A stretch of DNA of 64,000 bases from Plasmodiophora brassicae. Its lineage: Eukaryota > Endomyxa > Phytomyxea > Plasmodiophorida > Plasmodiophoridae. The DNA is taken from the NCBI GenBank assembly GCA_039704465.1, contig JASFAU010000002.1, positions 1,364,001 to 1,428,000 on the forward strand, in the 5' to 3' direction. This document shows, one piece after another, positions 1 to 9,081 of the stretch (the first letter of the stretch is position 1; each line of letters begins with the position of its first letter). The notes under the pieces are model-generated. The model was not told where the DNA came from and did not search any database. It saw nothing but the letters and a program-made list of their open reading frames with translations. The translations under genes and the position numbers were made by a program.

Positions 1-1180
1 GTTCCTACGCTGATGCCGTTGCTGATTGGCCACGTCACGGGCGGCGTCGATGGCATCTGTGAAGCCAGCCTGACGGCGCTCCTGGCCATCGTGTCCGCCA
101 TTCCCAAGTTCACGTCCCCGTACCTGGAGTCGCTGTTCCAGGCGATCCTGCCGGTCGCGTCGACGTTCGCGAACCTCATCGGCGCCATCCTGGAGCGCCT
201 CGTTTCGGACGTCGGTGCACGGCTGCTGGTGCCATCGGTGATGAACGTCATTCAGGCGCAACGATCCGCTCAACTTATCCGGTTCCTGTCGGACGTTGTC
301 GCGACCATGGACCCCAGCGACATCAAGCAGTTCAACGAGCCCGTCTTCAAGCTGTGCCTGTGGGCGTTCGCGGACGAGCACCTGGAACGGGACGGCGTCG
401 CGCTCCTGCAGGGCCTCGCTGTGAAGCTGTCCGAGGATCAGTTCACGCCGCTGTTCACGTCGCTGGTCGAGTGGTCGGGGCCGTCGGCCGGACCCAGGCA
501 TTGCACGCTACTCGCCATTGTCAACGGCCTGCTGGAGCAGCTGCAATCGCTGTTCGTCCCGTTCGTGAACATGGTTGTCGACGCGTGCGCCGCCGGGATG
601 CTGACCAAGGATACGGCGCTGTGGAGGCGTCTGACGCCGCTGTGCATTGAAACCGTCCGCCTGGCGTGCGTTCACGATGACGGCGAATTCGTGTCCAAGC
701 CGCGGTTCGACCTGATCATGCCGGCCCTGATCGACCAGATCGACGCTGCCGCCCGCGAACTGCCTCGTTCGTTGGAGACGAGTTCGGCGCTGACCGAGTT
801 CGTCCAAGCGGGCCTGGCGCCATGCGTGGGCCAATTCGCGAGCACGTTCGCCCATGAGGTAAACATCGTGCGCGTTGAGCGGGTTCCACCACCTGTGGCT
901 GACTGCCGATCTGCAGATGTACTGGAAGGAGCTGGTCCAGAGAGTGCTGATGAAGACCCGTAGTTCGAACGCGCGTATTCGCTGGTCGGCGTTCCAGTGC
1001 CTGTACGCCATGATGGGCAGGGTCGGCGAGCCGATCCTGGTCCTCATGCCCGAAATGGTGCCCTTCATTGCCGAGGCCATGGAAGACGAGGACGCCGAGA
1101 CCGAGCGTGCTGTCGCGCGCGTCGTCGCCCTGCTCGAGCGCCTGTCTGGTGAAAACCTGCAGGACTATATGTGTAAATGA
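1..1180 (+). CDS. UTP10: UTP10/HEATR1-like U3 snoRNP (SSU processome) protein, 3' end
   Basis: Exons 1..858 and 917..1180; the frame is open from base 1, so the 5' part lies outside the window. The 58-nt intron 859-916 is GT-AG, phase 0. The product is all-helical HEAT-repeat sequence. The last exon carries the conserved C-terminal repeat of the HEATR1/UTP10 family: a Trp-Lys start (MYWKELVQRVLMKTR), then an LMPEMVPFIAEAMEDED segment, ending shortly after a glutamate-rich helix. UTP10 is a large scaffold of the t-UTP subcomplex of the nucleolar small-subunit processome, needed for rDNA transcription and early 18S pre-rRNA processing. Only about 373 residues of a protein usually near 1,800-2,100 residues are visible. 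Family assignment rests on the C-terminal motif seen by eye. Confidence 0.8.
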
Positions 1181-1528
1181 CGGCCCCGTTTGCTTGCTGC
1201 TAGGTTGTCGCACGCCATGTACCTGCTGTGGGTCGTACATGTGTGCAGGTGCAGACTCCCGACCCGATGCTGTGTATGTATGTTTGTGTGCCCAAGAGGC
1301 GCGCCGGATCCCCATGTTCAGCAAACGCGCTCTACCTCACCTGAGGGTTAACATCGTCCAGGCGGGGGCGTCCGTGTCGGTGCGGGTCACGAGCAGTCCC
1401 AACTATAATTACCTTGTCGGGCGGCCGAATGGACCGTACCCTGGGTCGACTTCGAGTACGTTGATTGATGGCCCAATGGCGGCATCGTAAGGTCTTGGTG
1501 GGGTAACCCAACCCGATCTCGGCGGGGT
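1181..1528. other. intergenic gap, nothing recognised
   Basis: 348 bases between the UTP10 stop and the kinase start. It holds a TG-rich patch around 1250-1290 and no convincing exon or RNA gene. It probably contains the UTP10 3' end and the kinase promoter. Confidence 0.5.
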
Positions 1529-4500
1529 ATGTTAGACGCCTCCGCGTCCTCGTTACGCTCCCCTGGGTGTACCGCCGGTCGAGGTCCGTTCGCCAGTGCA
1601 CCCGGTCAACGCACCATCAGCGTCGACCTCGGTCTGGAAGGGCCATCGGAGCGGACCAGCGCCGTCGTGGTTAATTTGCTGTCTGCACAAGAACTGGAAC
1701 GCGCATGCCCCACAGCAGCACCGGGAACGTGCCTGCTCTGGGTCAACCCTGGTGCGACCCCGACCAACCTCGGCCTTGCCGTCAGACTCGGGTGTACGTT
1801 TGCTCACTTCGATCTTGGCATGGTCGTCACTCTGTCGCCGCCGGCACCATCGGAGGCCATGCCCATGCGCCTAAACAATGACGAACGACGTCGCCTGGCG
1901 AACATGGCATCGTCGTTCATCCCGCAGCTGAAGACGTTCGTGAAGAGCGTCGTCTGCTCGACGTTCTTCTCCGAGGGCGGCAACGACCCCATCGACGACG
2001 CCAGCGCCATCCGAGTACGACCAAGTCGAGCCGACGAGCCGGGCATGTTTGTCGTACATCGTCGAGATGGGGGCCCCTCTGATCCCGTCCCCGTCATGAT
2101 TATCACCTGCGACGCTCTGCAACAGACCGTGTCGGGATATGCCCAAGGTCCCGGCCGGCCCTCAAGATCGCGAGTACTCTTTGTCCAGCCCCGCCGTCCC
2201 GCGCTCACAGGCAACGACGCCTGGGCGGGTCAGCTGCGGGCCTGGGGCGTACGACGAACGCCGGCACCGTCCATGAAACCGACGCGTTCGCAGGTCGACC
2301 TCGCCGACGACCTCCTCGAGAGGATCAGCCTGCTGCCCGACAGGATCGACCTGCAATCGGAATGGTCGGCGCACGTCCCGGAAGCAACGTGGCGCCAACG
2401 CGGGTCCATCTACGTCCTGGGCAGGATCCTCGAACGGCAAACGCGGTGCGACCCGAGGTCGGAATCGATGCACTCGGCGCTGGTCCGGCTGGCCGAGTCG
2501 GACCCGACTGCCTGCTCCGATGCCATCGACTTCGTCCTGGCCCGCCTGGCACGCCCGGCTTGCCCGTGCTCCGTCCCCCTTCGACGCCTGCTGTACCACC
2601 TGGTCGCCACGACGACGTCCGGAGCCATGATCGCCTGCACCGGCCAGCGGATGTCCAGGCTGTGGACCGCGCTTCATCGTGCGGCGCTCAGCGCGTACGA
2701 ACCCGAGATGGCCGCGTTCAGCAAGCTGGGCGGCAGTGGTCACGACCCGGCCCCGGCCGGTGCCGTCGGCGAACTGACAGGGGACGAAGGCATGGCCGAC
2801 GACGACGAACCATGGGCGGCGCCAGGCACAGCGAATGCAGTGTCCTCGCTGGGGGAGGCGGCTGGTCGCGTCATCATCCTGCGCGACGCCGCCGCTCTCG
2901 TTCGCCACCTTCGCGACTTCCGACGGGACGCCATCGCGAACCGAACGCTGGCGCCGATATCGTCCCGGGCGCTATGGCGGCGCTGGGGTGCCGGCGGCGA
3001 GCCCCAGCGGCCGGTGCGATCGGGCGGCGACGACCCGGGCTCGACCGCCCTTCGCTATGTCCTGCAGAGCGCGTACCACCTGCTGCAAGGCCTGGGCAGC
3101 GGGCAGGCCTGCCCGCTGTCCAGCGACTTCTTCTGCGACCTGGCCCTGTGCCTGGACCGGGACCGGGCGCTCCTGGTCGGCCTGCTGGCGCGCCTGCGTT
3201 CGGACACGGCGCCGGCGGCAGTGTCGTCGTCCCGGGTCGCGGACGTCATCGGCGTCGTCATCCGACGCATCCGCGCCCTTGTTCGCGACGAACGGGACGA
3301 CAACCAGCTGAACGCGCTGCTGGCCCTGCTGGCCGACGTCGTCGAGGCCCTGCCGGGCGCCTACCCGGACGCTGCCGAGTGCCTGGCCGGCCTGCCGATC
3401 GGCCGGTTCGCTCGTGCGTCAGGCCCCGCCTGGGCGTCCACCGTGCGCGCCTGGGCGTCCATCGTGCGCCACGATCGCACCGGGCGGGTCGACGACACGA
3501 TCTGCGTCCACGTCGTGCCTCGTGTCCTGCGGTACGCGTCCCGGGCGGCCGACGACGGCCTGCTCGTCGTCCTCGACCTCGTCGCCGCCCTGGCCAGCGC
3601 CATCCCGCGGTTCACCCACACGCCCGAACGCGTCTCCAGCATCGTTGCTGCGCTCAAGGACGCCTTCCTGGGGCGATTGCCCCACTGGGTGCGGTCCGTC
3701 CCCGACGACGACATGGTCGGCCGGCTGACCGTGACCTTCTCGGCCGTCGCCCGCGCCGTCCCGATCGGCGAGGACGGCCCCTGGGCGCGGCACAGCGTCG
3801 AGGTCCTGTTCGGCGCGCTCCTGGCCGCCTACTGCCGCCCCACGCCCGCCTGGCGTCGTGCTGCGCTGCTGGCCGGTGCCCTGCGATCCCTGGCGAACAG
3901 CGGGTCGGCGCACGCCTGGGACGCGCTCCACGACCTGGCCGTCGCCGACTTCCTGGTCGGCGAGATCCGCCTGGAGGCGCAGCCGCCCGACTCGGTCCTG
4001 ACCGTCGCCATGCTGGGCGCCCTGCTGAGCAGGCAGGGCGGCGGCGCCGACACACAGCAGCGTCGTCGTCGGCGCGACTCACGATCCCACAGCGCCATGA
4101 TCGGGGACACGTTCTCGATGCCGCCGACGTCGCCCAGCGTGCCGCATCGGGCGACGGCGGCGGCGGCACACAAACGATCGCACAGCTTCACGACCAGCGA
4201 CGACCTGTCGCCGCTGCCGGGGCAGCCGTCGACGTCGTCGTCGTCGCCTCGGGTGACCACGATCGCCCGCCTGCGGTTAAATTCGATCCCGAACGCGGCG
4301 TCGGCCGAACCGTCCCTGGGCCAGCCGTCGTCGTCGTCCCGCCCGTCGAGTCGGCACGGCGCTCCCGTCAGGTCGCCCAGCGAGCACCGCGTCGTCGATG
4401 TCGCCACCTTTGTCCTGTCCACGACCGCATCCTTCGACGACGACGACGACGACGATGCCGTGTGTGGACCTGACAGCATGGACGGGCGACGCAACAGCCT

Positions 4501-6943
4501 GTCGTCGCTCGTCCTGCAACCCGTTCAGGCGCTTCGGCGCGCGTCCGCCGCCGCCCTGAACGCGGTCCAGCGGCGCCTGAGCGCGTCGTCGTCGCTGGTC
4601 GGCGACGCGCGCTGCTCGCCGCCGACGTCGCCGAAGCAGCAGTCGGTGACCGACGTGGGCAACAGCCGGGCGACGCGCGTCGTTGTGATCTCGGAGTCGA
4701 CGACGGAGGACGCCAGCTCGACGGGCAGCCGGTCGGCGACGTCGGCGACGACGGCGACGACGCCCGCGTGCCGATCGTGGCGACGCCTGCGGGCCGTGTA
4801 CGCCGACCCGGTCCTGCACGTCGCCCTGCTGCGCCTGCTGCTGCGCCTCCTGCTCGACCGGAACGGCCTGGCGCTGAACCCGGCCGTCGCGACGCGGACG
4901 CGGCGGCCGGGGGCGTCGGGCGACATCCCGTACGCGGTCGTCCTGCACCTGAACCACCCGACGAACAGGGTCGTCGCCGCCCGCCTGGTCGATGCCGAGG
5001 ACCAGGGCGACGCGCCCACCCGACGCCTCGCACGCCTGCTCGTGCATCGCGACCCGCCGACGATCGTCGCGTCGCAGGGCGCCCGGCGCGCCAAGGGCCG
5101 CTTCGGCACGCTCTACGATTGCACCCCGCGCCTAGACGCCGGCGCCGACCAGGCCCTCGTCGTGAAGCGGGTCGACCTGCCGGGCCCGGACGACGAGTAC
5201 GACCCGCTGGCCGATGTCCTCGCCGAGGTGTCCTGCCTGGACGCGTTCCGGCACGCGCCCGGCGTCGTCGACCTGGTCGACTACGGCGTCGGCCCGTCCG
5301 GGTACGCCCTCGTCCTGCGCGCCTACCCGTTCAGCCTGCGACAATGGCGCCTGCGACACGACGCCGTCATCCGCGCCGACCTCGCCAGGAGCGGGGCCGC
5401 CGGGTTCTGGTTCCGCGACCTGCTCGACGTGTTCGCCGCCGTCGTCGACGCCGTCGGCGAGGTGCACGACGGCGCCTGCGTGCACTTCGACCTGAAGTGC
5501 GACAACGTCCTGATCGGGGACGACGGGCGCCCGTTCGACGTCGTCCTGGCCGACTTTGGCGAGTCCGTCCAGTGGGACGCGACGCTCGGCGAGGCGCCCG
5601 GGTCGACGGTGGTCGGGCGCGGCACCGAGAACAACCAGAGCCCCGAGATGCTGCGCCTGAACTCGGCGGCGGCCGCCCGGCGCCCCTCGGTGGACCCGGC
5701 GACGTCCAAGTCGGACATCTGGTCGCTGGGCTGCCTCCTGTTCGAGCTGCTGACTGGCGCGTACCTGTTCGAGAACAGGGCCGGCCGCCCCATCTTCTTC
5801 CAGGTCTGCGACCCGTCGCAGGCGGTCGTCCCCGGCGACAGGCACGACCTGCTGGTCGCCCTGTTCGGCGGCGCCCTTGCCGGCCGTCTCGAGCGCCTGC
5901 TGACACGGATCCTTGTCCGCGACGAACGCGACCGCCCTGGCATCCATGCGGTCGGGCGCATCCTCGACCGGTTCCGTGCCGAGGTTCGTCACGATCCCCC
6001 GGGCGTACCGTCACGACCGCGACGCGCGCCCGTCCAGCGGCTGCGATGCCTGCCCGCTGGGCGTCGTCGGCGAGCGCCGTCCGTGTCGGTGCACGCGAAC
6101 GACCCGCGCGTACAGCCGTCCCTGGTGCCACCGGCGGCGGCCCCAGGGCGACAAGCGGGCGCGGTCAGGGCAGCGTCCGGGGACGCCGGCGACGGCCGCC
6201 TGGCAACGATCTTCGATTGCGTTCGGGAGGGGCACCCGGATCGGGCGCCGGGTCTGGCGACGCCGGCGGTCGTGCGCATCACGCCGAACGTCCTGATCGT
6301 GGCCGATGCCGACCTGACGGCTCGGCACCTGCCCGGGCTCGCCCACCTGCGTCACGACCGCATCGTGCACTGCGGGTCGCGAACGTCAGCGACCCGCCCG
6401 GTGGGCGACGGCCCGTTCGTCGTCATTGGCGGCGCTTACGCCGGGCGCTTGCACGCCATGGCAACGGGGGATCGCAGGCTGACGTCGCTGGTGAGGTGGA
6501 TCGAGGCGTCGGTGATGCCCGTGTGCAGGGAGGTCATCGTGGGCGACGTCGCCGCCGGGCAACGTGTCGTCCTGTGCGGCGGCGACTGCGTCTCGCCCGT
6601 CGTCGTCGCCGTCGTCTTCCTGGTGTCGACCTATCGCGTCACGCTGATCGAGGCGCTGCAGATCGTGTCCAGGAAGCGGTGCATGGCCGGGCAGGTGCTC
6701 AACCCGTCCATCATGCGGGCGCTGTCGTCGTGGAGCGCCGCCTACCGACCCGGACGATGCGTCCGGCCACCGCCTGGCGCGATCGCCTACGCCTGCGTCT
6801 GCTCGTCGGTCGTCGTCGTCCTGGACGCCGCGTTTGTGATACCGTCGCCTCCTTGCGACTGCCAGGTGGTGGCCGCCTGCCGTGATTGCCAAGCGCTGGA
6901 CCCTAACGGATCGTGTGTGTATGTGTGTCCAGGAGGCCGATGA
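1529..6943 (+). CDS. giant protein kinase fused to a degenerate dual-specificity-phosphatase-like domain
   Basis: Single open frame of 1,804 residues. Residues ~1-850 are mostly helical with no family I can name. Residues ~850-1090 are Ser/Thr-rich low complexity with an Asp run near 970 (GAC repeats at 4436-4456). A protein kinase domain spans ~1185-1480: glycine loop around GRFGTLYD, Lys in VVKRVDL, catalytic loop HFDLKCDN near 1318-1325 (HRD is HFD), DFGES near 1341, activation-segment SPE, and DIWSLGCLLFELLTG. Residues ~1552-1734 resemble a dual-specificity phosphatase, with the C-terminal YRVTLIEALQIVSRKR helix, but the CX5R loop reads LCGGDCVSP: Cys is kept at ~1683, the preceding His is Leu and the Arg is Ser, so phosphatase activity is not expected. 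The start could be a later Met (e.g. 1859) and small in-frame introns cannot be excluded. Substrates are unknown. Confidence 0.75.
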   Translation: MLDASASSLRSPGCTAGRGPFASAPGQRTISVDLGLEGPSERTSAVVVNLLSAQELERACPTAAPGTCLLWVNPGATPTNLGLAVRLGCTFAHFDLGMVVTLSPPAPSEAMPMRLNNDERRRLANMASSFIPQLKTFVKSVVCSTFFSEGGNDPIDDASAIRVRPSRADEPGMFVVHRRDGGPSDPVPVMIITCDALQQTVSGYAQGPGRPSRSRVLFVQPRRPALTGNDAWAGQLRAWGVRRTPAPSMKPTRSQVDLADDLLERISLLPDRIDLQSEWSAHVPEATWRQRGSIYVLGRILERQTRCDPRSESMHSALVRLAESDPTACSDAIDFVLARLARPACPCSVPLRRLLYHLVATTTSGAMIACTGQRMSRLWTALHRAALSAYEPEMAAFSKLGGSGHDPAPAGAVGELTGDEGMADDDEPWAAPGTANAVSSLGEAAGRVIILRDAAALVRHLRDFRRDAIANRTLAPISSRALWRRWGAGGEPQRPVRSGGDDPGSTALRYVLQSAYHLLQGLGSGQACPLSSDFFCDLALCLDRDRALLVGLLARLRSDTAPAAVSSSRVADVIGVVIRRIRALVRDERDDNQLNALLALLADVVEALPGAYPDAAECLAGLPIGRFARASGPAWASTVRAWASIVRHDRTGRVDDTICVHVVPRVLRYASRAADDGLLVVLDLVAALASAIPRFTHTPERVSSIVAALKDAFLGRLPHWVRSVPDDDMVGRLTVTFSAVARAVPIGEDGPWARHSVEVLFGALLAAYCRPTPAWRRAALLAGALRSLANSGSAHAWDALHDLAVADFLVGEIRLEAQPPDSVLTVAMLGALLSRQGGGADTQQRRRRRDSRSHSAMIGDTFSMPPTSPSVPHRATAAAAHKRSHSFTTSDDLSPLPGQPSTSSSSPRVTTIARLRLNSIPNAASAEPSLGQPSSSSRPSSRHGAPVRSPSEHRVVDVATFVLSTTASFDDDDDDDAVCGPDSMDGRRNSLSSLVLQPVQALRRASAAALNAVQRRLSASSSLVGDARCSPPTSPKQQSVTDVGNSRATRVVVISESTTEDASSTGSRSATSATTATTPACRSWRRLRAVYADPVLHVALLRLLLRLLLDRNGLALNPAVATRTRRPGASGDIPYAVVLHLNHPTNRVVAARLVDAEDQGDAPTRRLARLLVHRDPPTIVASQGARRAKGRFGTLYDCTPRLDAGADQALVVKRVDLPGPDDEYDPLADVLAEVSCLDAFRHAPGVVDLVDYGVGPSGYALVLRAYPFSLRQWRLRHDAVIRADLARSGAAGFWFRDLLDVFAAVVDAVGEVHDGACVHFDLKCDNVLIGDDGRPFDVVLADFGESVQWDATLGEAPGSTVVGRGTENNQSPEMLRLNSAAAARRPSVDPATSKSDIWSLGCLLFELLTGAYLFENRAGRPIFFQVCDPSQAVVPGDRHDLLVALFGGALAGRLERLLTRILVRDERDRPGIHAVGRILDRFRAEVRHDPPGVPSRPRRAPVQRLRCLPAGRRRRAPSVSVHANDPRVQPSLVPPAAAPGRQAGAVRAASGDAGDGRLATIFDCVREGHPDRAPGLATPAVVRITPNVLIVADADLTARHLPGLAHLRHDRIVHCGSRTSATRPVGDGPFVVIGGAYAGRLHAMATGDRRLTSLVRWIEASVMPVCREVIVGDVAAGQRVVLCGGDCVSPVVVAVVFLVSTYRVTLIEALQIVSRKRCMAGQVLNPSIMRALSSWSAAYRPGRCVRPPPGAIAYACVCSSVVVVLDAAFVIPSPPCDCQVVAACRDCQALDPNGSCVYVCPGGR

Positions 6944-7525
6944 TATCGATTGCCCTGGCGTGTCGTGCCGGGCCGCCCGGCAACGTACGGGCAACGTGTA
7001 CGGCAGCGATTTCGGCTTCGTGCGATGGGCGCGGGTGGCTGGGCGCGCCCTCGACCTGCAACGCTGCCGCGTCGGTTGCCTGGTCCCGTACGTCCCTGTT
7101 GATCGACCGGCGCCCCTGTACTGCTGACTGTGTCCTTCGTCGTTGCTCGTGCAGGTCCGGGCGGAGTCGGCCGAGTGGAACGCGCCGCCAGCACTGGGCG
7201 AACTTCGCCTGTGGAGCGTGCCGATACGTCGTCGTCGCGGTGGCCGGGTCCGGTCCTGGGAGGCCCCATCTGGCCACGTTACAGCACGAGAGCATCGCTG
7301 TCGTCAGCAACATCCCGGCCCATGCTGACCTGCGCCCATCGACCAAGTTCCTGGCGTTCGACGATCCAGACGATGCCGCCTCCGACCGGGACAGGCACCG
7401 TCGTACCACGCCGCGGTGACCGACCATGTAATTGCATAAACGCGGAGGGACCCTACCTAGACGCTGACAAGGCGTGCACGACGACGACCCTCGTTCAGGG
7501 GCGGGCACAGGAGCGCCCTCTAGGT
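6944..7525. other. intergenic gap, nothing recognised
   Basis: 582 bases between two convergent genes. Open frames exist on both strands but their protein is low-complexity Arg/Ala/Gly with no motif. I see no RNA gene. Confidence 0.45.
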
Positions 7526-8950
7526 TTATGGAAGGGCACTGGTTCGGGAGCCCGTTCCCCTGTCGGGCGGCGGCGGCGGCGGCACCAGTCGCATCTTGTG
7601 GTCGGGGTTCGTCGTGCAATGTATGGTGGCCATCAGGCGCCACGCCAGGCGTTCGATACAGTCGACGGCCTCGTCGATGTTGCCCGGCGTCACGGTCAGC
7701 GATGTCGGGCGGCCGGCGGCCACGCCGGACACTTCCGCGCCGAACATGTCGACAATGGCCTGCAACTTCTCGATCGCCTGCGCCATTGTTCGCTCCACGT
7801 CCTGCGCGCTGTGCTCCAGGTCGGCCGTCTCCTGTTCGACACGCGCGACCCGCGCCTCCAACGACGTCAGCGTCTGGGCCAGCCTGCCCGGGGGCTCCCG
7901 TTCGACATGGTCTCGCACGGGGACGTGCCCCTCGTCCATCGTCCCGTACGTGCCCATGTGGGACAGGTCGGCCCAGTCCTGCACGGCGCGGTGCTCGTGC
8001 TGGACGAAACGCTCGATGACCGCATTGATGTCGTCGAGGCCGACGCCGTCGACGATCTTCCTGATGGCGCCCTTGATCGAGCGAACCTGCCGTTCGCAGG
8101 CGATCCGGCAGGCGGCATCGCAGGCTATTGCCCAGCGGGCTCGTCTGTCAATCCCGGCCAGCACGGCGACGTTCCGATCGAACTCGTCGTCGGGTTGCCG
8201 GCCGGCCGCGATCCCGTCGTCTAGGTGCTGGCCCATGGCGGCGCTCGACAATTGCACCAGGTTGGTGATGGACCACCACTGGCGCTCGAACGCCAGCACC
8301 TGACGGTCGCTATCGGCGCGCATCCGCCGGTACAGGTCGTGCTGTCGCTCACGAGCGTCGCACCGTTCCTGACAGACGCGAACGGCGTTGGCCAGGTCGA
8401 GGCGTCGTTTCTGGAGCGATCGTTCCAGATCGGCAACGATGCAGTGGTCCGCTTCCGACCCGACGCGGTCGTGGTCGAGCTGGGCCCGAAGCTCCCGGTT
8501 GCGAATATCGATGGCGGCGAACAGCAGATGCTGGCGCTCGAGGCGCTGCTCAACGTGCCGAACCTGCATGTGGAACTGGCGGTCCAGCTCGGCGTAATCC
8601 TCGACCGGGACGACTAACGCCGTCCTGGCAGCGTCGATCTGCGCCTGCAGAGCCGCCGACAGACGTCTCGCCTGGTCCACCTGCCTTCTCGTCCGGACGA
8701 GCGTCCGCCGTTTAACATCGGGGGCGTGCCCTGCGACGTCTCCATCATCGTCGCCAGGTGGGCGCGCGATGCAATCTGCCAGTGACTGTAGCCCTTGGCA
8801 ATCGGCCAGAGCAGCCTTCTGGAACGAGGACAGCTGCTGGGCCAGGGACGTCACCGACGCCGAGAGCGGCCACAGCGGCACCGACCGATGCTCGAGCTGG
8901 CGAACACGCTGCTGTAGGCCGACGATACACCCATCGTCGTCAACCCCCAT
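7526..8950 (-). CDS. coiled-coil protein, possible outer-dynein-arm docking complex subunit
   Basis: 474 residues from the ATG at 8950; the open frame continues upstream to 8983 without an ATG, so a short upstream exon is possible. The protein is long alpha-helix with heptads (~50-300), then a segment around DDINAVIERFVQHE that resembles the central motif of the CCDC63/CCDC114/CCDC151 outer-arm docking family, a further helix, and a Pro-rich basic tail. In that family the protein anchors outer dynein arms to the doublet microtubule of the axoneme. The resemblance is by eye and modest; a generic coiled coil is the alternative. It lies 132 bp downstream of a polycystin gene on the same strand. 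An axonemal dynein heavy chain is in the same window, but 34 kb away. Confidence 0.55.
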   Translation of the reverse strand: MGVDDDGCIVGLQQRVRQLEHRSVPLWPLSASVTSLAQQLSSFQKAALADCQGLQSLADCIARPPGDDDGDVAGHAPDVKRRTLVRTRRQVDQARRLSAALQAQIDAARTALVVPVEDYAELDRQFHMQVRHVEQRLERQHLLFAAIDIRNRELRAQLDHDRVGSEADHCIVADLERSLQKRRLDLANAVRVCQERCDARERQHDLYRRMRADSDRQVLAFERQWWSITNLVQLSSAAMGQHLDDGIAAGRQPDDEFDRNVAVLAGIDRRARWAIACDAACRIACERQVRSIKGAIRKIVDGVGLDDINAVIERFVQHEHRAVQDWADLSHMGTYGTMDEGHVPVRDHVEREPPGRLAQTLTSLEARVARVEQETADLEHSAQDVERTMAQAIEKLQAIVDMFGAEVSGVAAGRPTSLTVTPGNIDEAVDCIERLAWRLMATIHCTTNPDHKMRLVPPPPPPDRGTGSRTSALP

Positions 8951-9081
8951 GTACAAGATTCGTCCTTGCCCGGCCGGACCCACGTTCGTACTCGCCCTTG
9001 GCCGGACTGGGAAAATCTGCCAAGGTAGTTACTGTTCCCAACGTGCTGTGCTGTCGTCATTCAGTGATAGCGGGACTGGTT

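Noticed and set aside
2362..6885. Two ~700-codon plus-strand frames in the kinase gene
   Set aside because: They are Arg/Pro/Ala-rich shadow frames; the kinase and phosphatase motifs lie in the other frame.
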